Below, piece by piece: positions 1-3,894 of a stretch of DNA of 6,833 nt. The DNA comes from JANSWP01 sp041941305. GTDB taxonomy: Bacteria; Bacteroidota; Bacteroidia; Chitinophagales; Saprospiraceae. How positions within the stretch are numbered: the first letter of the stretch is position 1; each line of letters starts with the position of its first letter. A program made the translations under genes and the position numbers. The notes under the pieces are model-generated. The model was not told the origin of the DNA. It made no database searches and saw nothing but the letters and a program-made list of their open reading frames with translations. Where the stretch lies: assembly GCA_041941305.1 (NCBI GenBank), contig JBGTQJ010000120.1, positions 1-6,833 on the forward strand, given 5' to 3'.

Positions 1-279
1 AATGCTTTCTCCCCTAATGGCGATGGCATCAATGATGTTTTTATGATTTACGCTGATGAGAAAAACATTTCTAAAGTCAAATCCTTCCTTGGCTTCAATC
101 GCTGGGGTGAAACTGTATTTGAGTTTTACGATTTTGATCCAAACGATCCTGATTTTGGCTGGGACGGGAAATTTAGAAATGAAGACATGAATGCGGCAGT
201 GTTTGTTTGGTTTGCAGAGATTGAATTTATTGATGGGACAATAAAATTGTTTAAAGGGGATGTTATATTGGTTAAGTGA
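1..279 (+). CDS. C-terminal end of a secreted protein: T9SS type B sorting domain (CHU_C / gliding motility-associated), 5' truncated
   Basis: The frame is open from base 1 and ends at TGA 277-279, giving 92 residues with no start in view; the Met at base 43 lies inside the domain and is not the start. Visible motifs are FSPNGDGINDVF (fragment residues 3-14), NRWGETVFE (33-41), GWDGK (53-57), a strand run ending in EFIDG, and a terminal KGDVILVK. This order is characteristic of the CHU_C / gliding-motility C-terminal domain (PF13585, TIGR04131), which targets large extracellular proteins through the type IX secretion system in Bacteroidota, the type B signal. The function of the parent protein cannot be judged because everything before the sorting domain is outside the window. 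It converges with the minus-strand gene at 291, leaving 11 bp between stops and no clear terminator hairpin. Domain identity is very likely; the parent protein is unknown. Confidence 0.93.
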   Translation, partial: NAFSPNGDGINDVFMIYADEKNISKVKSFLGFNRWGETVFEFYDFDPNDPDFGWDGKFRNEDMNAAVFVWFAEIEFIDGTIKLFKGDVILVK

Positions 280-290
280 TTATTGATCAT

Positions 291-1691
291 TTATTTCAAT
301 TTTTCCAAGAGCCATTTTCTTTCTGTCAACATTTCCGTATTTATTATTTTAGTTCTCAAATTCGGTATTGGGGTCAATTGATTTTTGTCCAATTGGGTGA
401 TTAGATAGATGAAATTCAGGTAGGTATCGCGCATGGTATCTGAAATAAGTTTGTTGCGTTTAAGGTAAGTTTTAAAAGAAATGATTAAGGAGTTAAATGC
501 CTCTTTTTCTGATTTTTCAAAATAAATTTTAAGCAACATTACCTTTGCATCAAGTGCAAAAAAAATATCTGAAAATTCGACCTCTCGCAGATACAAAAGA
601 GCTTTATCAGAATTTTGTTTATGATAATATAAATCAGCAAGTGTATAATTTAATGCATTTGCCCGAAAGGATTCTTCTAAAGTAGTATGATAAGTTTTAA
701 TGGCTGATTCTGTCCAGTCATACCGACCTAAGCGAAGCCCCAATTTAATTATATTATTGTATGTCCATGGAGAGAGAAAGTCTCCTTCAAATAGCAGTTT
801 AGTTTCAATTCCATTCATATATAAGTTAAGAGCTTCTTCTACAAATCCTTCTTCTTTTTGTCTGATTTTTCGAATACAATAATTAATGGTATGGAGATAT
901 ATTTCTTTCATTTCATCTCTTTCAAAGAGATTGAAATAGTTTGCTAAATGAGTTTTCAATTTTTCAAAATGTTCTATATTTTTCTCCTCGGTTAATGTTT
1001 TTAAAATCGTAAAATAAACCCTTATGATAGGGACATCTTCATAAGGGAATTTTTGTAAATAGTTTTGAAGTTCTTCCAACATATTTGACTGATAATCACC
1101 AGATAAAAATTTCTTTCGACTGAGCATTTCGCAGGTCAATTGAAGCTTTTTTGCTAAATAATATCGATCAAAATTGTCCGTAGTCTCCTGTAATCGTTCA
1201 TTAAATTGCCGAACATTTTTTTGTCCAAAATACCGGTTTTCCACTTCGGCTAATAAATGTTTTTCATAGTAAAAATTGGTATCTCTATAAGGGCGGCTTT
1301 CCAATTCTTCCGTTGCTCTTCGATAAATATTTAAATAACTTTTATCCAGTTTTCGGTCAATACATGCCTCCAGAATATCGTATTTTATAATGGTTTTTTT
1401 TGAATGATATTTTTTCAAACCAATATACACTTCTGCTAATTTTAACAGAAAACTCATAATGTAATTGAGGTGTTTGTAGTCGTATTTTTTATTCGGGAAT
1501 ACAGCCTTATATGCAGTTTCTCTTTTTAGTTTTTTGGGAGAGAACTGGGGAGCTATTTTTTTTAAATAGGCATAAAATAAAACCAATTCCTGATTCTTGT
1601 TATAGAAGGGAGAAGCAACGAAATCTTTAAATTCCCTTAGTTCGCCTACACTAAAGGTTTTCAAAATATTTATCAATTTGCTGTTTTCCAT
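291..1691 (-). CDS. Conserved helical hypothetical protein, 466 aa, TPR-like C-terminal part
   Basis: The gene has ATG at 1691-1689 and TAA at 293-291 on the minus strand. I see no signal peptide and no hydrophobic membrane segment, so it is probably cytoplasmic. The protein is rich in Lys, Leu, Glu and Tyr and appears almost wholly alpha-helical. Its N-terminus (about residues 1-95) carries a GELREFKDFVASPFYNKN stretch, then a Lys-rich helical part. I associate this opening with uncharacterised proteins common in Saprospiraceae, but I know no function for them. Residues about 347-415 read like TPR-type helix pairs (LADLYYHKQNSDKALLYLRE, then an LLKIYFEKSEKEAF-like pair). The start is supported by good helical sequence directly after Met (ENSKLINILKTFSVGEL) and by lack of coding character upstream; no clear Shine-Dalgarno sequence is present, as is usual in this phylum. 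It is monocistronic here and converges with the sorting-domain gene. A scaffold or protein-interaction role is a guess from the fold only. Confidence 0.88.
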   Translation of the reverse strand: MENSKLINILKTFSVGELREFKDFVASPFYNKNQELVLFYAYLKKIAPQFSPKKLKRETAYKAVFPNKKYDYKHLNYIMSFLLKLAEVYIGLKKYHSKKTIIKYDILEACIDRKLDKSYLNIYRRATEELESRPYRDTNFYYEKHLLAEVENRYFGQKNVRQFNERLQETTDNFDRYYLAKKLQLTCEMLSRKKFLSGDYQSNMLEELQNYLQKFPYEDVPIIRVYFTILKTLTEEKNIEHFEKLKTHLANYFNLFERDEMKEIYLHTINYCIRKIRQKEEGFVEEALNLYMNGIETKLLFEGDFLSPWTYNNIIKLGLRLGRYDWTESAIKTYHTTLEESFRANALNYTLADLYYHKQNSDKALLYLREVEFSDIFFALDAKVMLLKIYFEKSEKEAFNSLIISFKTYLKRNKLISDTMRDTYLNFIYLITQLDKNQLTPIPNLRTKIINTEMLTERKWLLEKLK

Positions 1692-2483
1692 TGCAATATG
1701 TTTTAGAAAAAGAATGCAAAAAAAGGGGTTTCTTAATAAAAAGAGCGTAGAGAATTTAAATAAAAAATTGATAAATCAAAGGAAACAACTATTGCCTCCA
1801 TTGCAACATACACTTGATTTTCAATCAGTTACCACAATAAAACAACTTAAAAATCTAGCCATTTTTATAAAAAAAAGATGATAATTATTGAAAATTGTAA
1901 TTTCCTAAACACCTCCAATCATCTAATTTAGTGATATAAAAAAAATTAATATTTCATGCTTCAACCCCAGCACTAAAAAATACACCGGAAATACATTTTG
2001 AGATGGAACTCAAAGTTTATTGCAACCTCCAGGAACAAAACTGAATGTGGATTTCAGTAAAGTTCGCTTCATTAAATACTACCTTTTCCTAAAGTTTAGG
2101 ACAGAAGGCTAATGAGGTTTGAATTAATTATCACATTATTTTGCCTTGAAAGAGTAGAGTATTGCTTCTTTCAAGGTTTTTTTTGAGTTTTTTATCGGAA
2201 AAAACCTGACAATTAGATAAATGATTCAAGTCAAACCAAATCGCTTATAGTCATATTTAACCTGTTTGTTTTAAAAAACCAGTATTTTTTTCTTGATTTT
2301 TTTAAATATCAAAAAATACAATAAAACACTGATCTTCAATTAATTAAAACGAAATCATTGCAACAATTAACCTTATTTTCAAAAAAAAATATTGATTTCT
2401 CAATGAAATTGTAAGTCCCTGACAATAGAAGTCATTGTATTTTCGAAGGTGGTAAATAGGAGTATATTTAAAAATTTGGAAAA
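1692..2483. other. AT-rich intergenic region with one strong terminator and no intact gene
   Basis: This stretch of about 790 bp separates divergently oriented genes, so it should hold the promoters of both. No convincing coding sequence was found. A 55-codon frame from ATG 1714 to 1881 is only Lys/Asn-rich translation of A-rich DNA. From about 1957 to 2112 the sequence is less AT-biased and contains a 36-codon stop-free stretch (2002-2109, stop TAA 2110-2112) preceded in frame by TGA at 1999. This could be a decayed gene end or a structured RNA. A perfect inverted repeat CCTAAA-G-TTTAGG lies at 2088-2100. The terminator at 2144-2184 follows. From 2190 to 2480 I see only AT-rich sequence, including an imperfect A/T inverted repeat around 2283-2318 (TTGAT 2293-2297 against ATCAA 2308-2312). 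No well-spaced TAnnTTTG promoter was found before 2484. Confidence 0.6.
2144..2184 (+). terminator. Rho-independent terminator
   Basis: A perfect 10-bp stem, CCTTGAAAGA (2144-2153) against TCTTTCAAGG (2167-2176), encloses a 13-nt loop and is followed directly by eight T residues (2177-2184). The T-run is on one side only: the reverse direction leads into CAAAATAATG, so it acts on plus-strand transcripts. There is no intact plus-strand gene for more than 1.8 kb upstream of it, since the 466-aa gene lies on the other strand. It therefore terminates an unidentified transcript, perhaps a small RNA or the remains of a gene. Confidence 0.85.
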
Positions 2484-3599
2484 ATGAATTTCCTTCGAGT
2501 TTTTTTCTTTCTGTATTTTTTTTTCGGGAGTTTCACAACGCTTGCCCAAATTTGGCCTGGAGACGTAAATAATAATGGAATCACCAATAACGTCGATTTG
2601 TTGTGGTATGGAACCCTCTTTAACAATATGGGACCTGCTCGACAATTTTCTCAACAGGGCATTCAATGGGAAAACAAAAATTTAACGAATTTATGGCCTG
2701 ATGATTTTCCAAACGGTACAAACCATGCTTTTGCAGATTGTGACGGCGATGGGACAGTTGAATTTGAGGATGCTTTTGCGATTACTTTTAATTACAATAA
2801 AACCCATAACACGGTAACGCCTGATGTTTTTATACAAGGTATTGAGGGAATTGACCCGCCTTTATTTTTTACTTCAAATACGGATCCGAGTCAAATTATT
2901 GAGGGAAACCCTGTCGTTTTGAGTGTGAATTTGGGAACAGATGCTTTTCCAATTGATGATTTTTTTGGAATTGCTTTTACGATTCGTTATGACCCAACCC
3001 TCTTCAGTCCAAATTTCGGGGGAGGATCTTTTGCACTCAATAATGACAGTTGGGTGGGCTTGGACGTTGAGAATGTCGATTTTGACTACAAAGACCCAAT
3101 AAATGGGCGAGTTGAAGCAGGCATTGTCAGAAAAAACATCGGAAATGTAAGTGGCTTTGGAGCTTTAGGCAATTTCTTCATTGTCATTGAAGACCATGTA
3201 GTAGGTATGTCAGAACCGAGTTTGGAGACTAAGATCTGGCTGGAGAATGTCAGATTGATCAATGATACCTTAGTAGAAACCATTGTATTTGCAGATTCCA
3301 TTAACATCACAATTTTAAATGATGATATTATTAATTCGACAGCAATTGAAGAATTGGACGGCTTGAAAATTTTTCCAAACCCTGCCAACCGAAATCTTTG
3401 GATTGAATCAGAATACCAAAATATTCAACGAATAGAATTATTCAATTTAGCTGGACAGTCTATGGCAAATTGTTATCAACAAAAAGAAGCTAATAATTCT
3501 GTAGTACTGAATATTCAATCCGTCTCTAAGGGAATCTATTTCTTAAAAATTGTTACAACAAATAAAATCATTACCCAAAAAATTATGATAGGAGATTAG
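2484..3599 (+). CDS. Secreted dockerin-like / cohesin-like protein with T9SS type A sorting tail, 371 aa
   Basis: The start at ATG 2484 is chosen because it opens directly into a signal peptide (residues 1-21, a Phe-rich hydrophobic core ending TTLA before QIWPGD); a short GGA lies 5 nt upstream. Residues 27-38 (DVNNNGITNNVD) and 85-96 (DCDGDGTVEFED) both fit the dockerin calcium loop DxNxDGxxNxxD, with Asp or Asn at positions 1, 3 and 5, Gly at 6 and Asp at 12. They are 58 residues apart, wider than in cellulosomal dockerins, with a Trp-rich insert between. Residues about 135-278 resemble a cohesin-type beta-sandwich: a VVLSVNLG strand, GIAFTIRYDPTLF (162-174), then GRVEAGIV and a FFIVIED-like strand. 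Residues 294-371 (LKIFPNPANR, IELFNLAGQ, KGIYFLKIVT) match the Por_Secre_tail type A T9SS signal. It is thus exported and probably cell-surface attached or released. No catalytic domain is seen; a structural or binding role is inferred. It is transcribed alone, with no overlap with neighbours. Confidence 0.9.
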   Translation: MNFLRVFFFLYFFFGSFTTLAQIWPGDVNNNGITNNVDLLWYGTLFNNMGPARQFSQQGIQWENKNLTNLWPDDFPNGTNHAFADCDGDGTVEFEDAFAITFNYNKTHNTVTPDVFIQGIEGIDPPLFFTSNTDPSQIIEGNPVVLSVNLGTDAFPIDDFFGIAFTIRYDPTLFSPNFGGGSFALNNDSWVGLDVENVDFDYKDPINGRVEAGIVRKNIGNVSGFGALGNFFIVIEDHVVGMSEPSLETKIWLENVRLINDTLVETIVFADSINITILNDDIINSTAIEELDGLKIFPNPANRNLWIESEYQNIQRIELFNLAGQSMANCYQQKEANNSVVLNIQSVSKGIYFLKIVTTNKIITQKIMIGD

Positions 3600-3842
3600 A
3601 AAAATGGAGTTGTTTAAGTTGGTGGAAGTAAAATTCATTAAAGGTTATACAAATTATTGAGAGGAAATTTGATATTGATGCGATAAATTTATCTTTCGTG
3701 TTTTGAAACAAACATGCAACCATTTCAATCATTTTTTCCATACAATAAGGTAGTCTTAAAAACAAACAAAACAATCTTTAAAAAATCAGATTTACTTCAA
3801 ATTTAATTTCTGTTAATGTGTTAATTTTGCGAATAACTGAAG

Positions 3843-3873
3843 GTTGGTAATAAAGTTGCAAAAAATAATTTTG
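3843..3873 (+). promoter_or_regulatory. Probable Bacteroidota sigma-A-type promoter for the repeat-protein gene
   Basis: TAATTTTG at 3866-3873 matches the Bacteroidota -7 consensus TAnnTTTG exactly. A GTTG at 3843-3846 lies 19 nt upstream, the expected place for the -33 TTG element. Transcription would start near 3880, leaving an untranslated leader of about 15 nt before ATG 3895. An identical TAATTTTG occurs 44 bp upstream at 3822-3829 but has no TTG at the proper distance. The rest of the 295-bp gap (3600-3894) shows no gene and no strong terminator for the preceding gene; a GATAAATTTATC palindrome at 3682-3693 is too AT-rich to call. Confidence 0.55.
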
Positions 3874-3894
3874 TAAAATCTAATAAAAAAAGAG

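Noticed and set aside
1714..1881. Possible 55-aa small basic protein on the plus strand upstream of the terminator
   Set aside because: It is mostly Lys/Asn/Leu codons from A-rich DNA, has no clear ribosome binding site or recognisable motif, and lies where the promoter of the minus-strand gene should be.
2283..2318. A/T-only inverted repeat in the long intergenic region as a terminator
   Set aside because: Pairing needs bulges and involves almost only A-T pairs, so the stability is too low to call.
2400..2666. 88-codon open frame on the minus strand overlapping the start of the 371-aa gene
   Set aside because: It is antisense to a clear signal peptide and dockerin-like motif, has no domain character of its own, and is explained as a shadow of the real gene.
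3682..3693. GATAAATTTATC palindrome after the 371-aa gene as a terminator or operator
   Set aside because: It is entirely A/T apart from its end bases, would form a very weak stem, has only three T residues after it, and such palindromes are expected by chance in this sequence.
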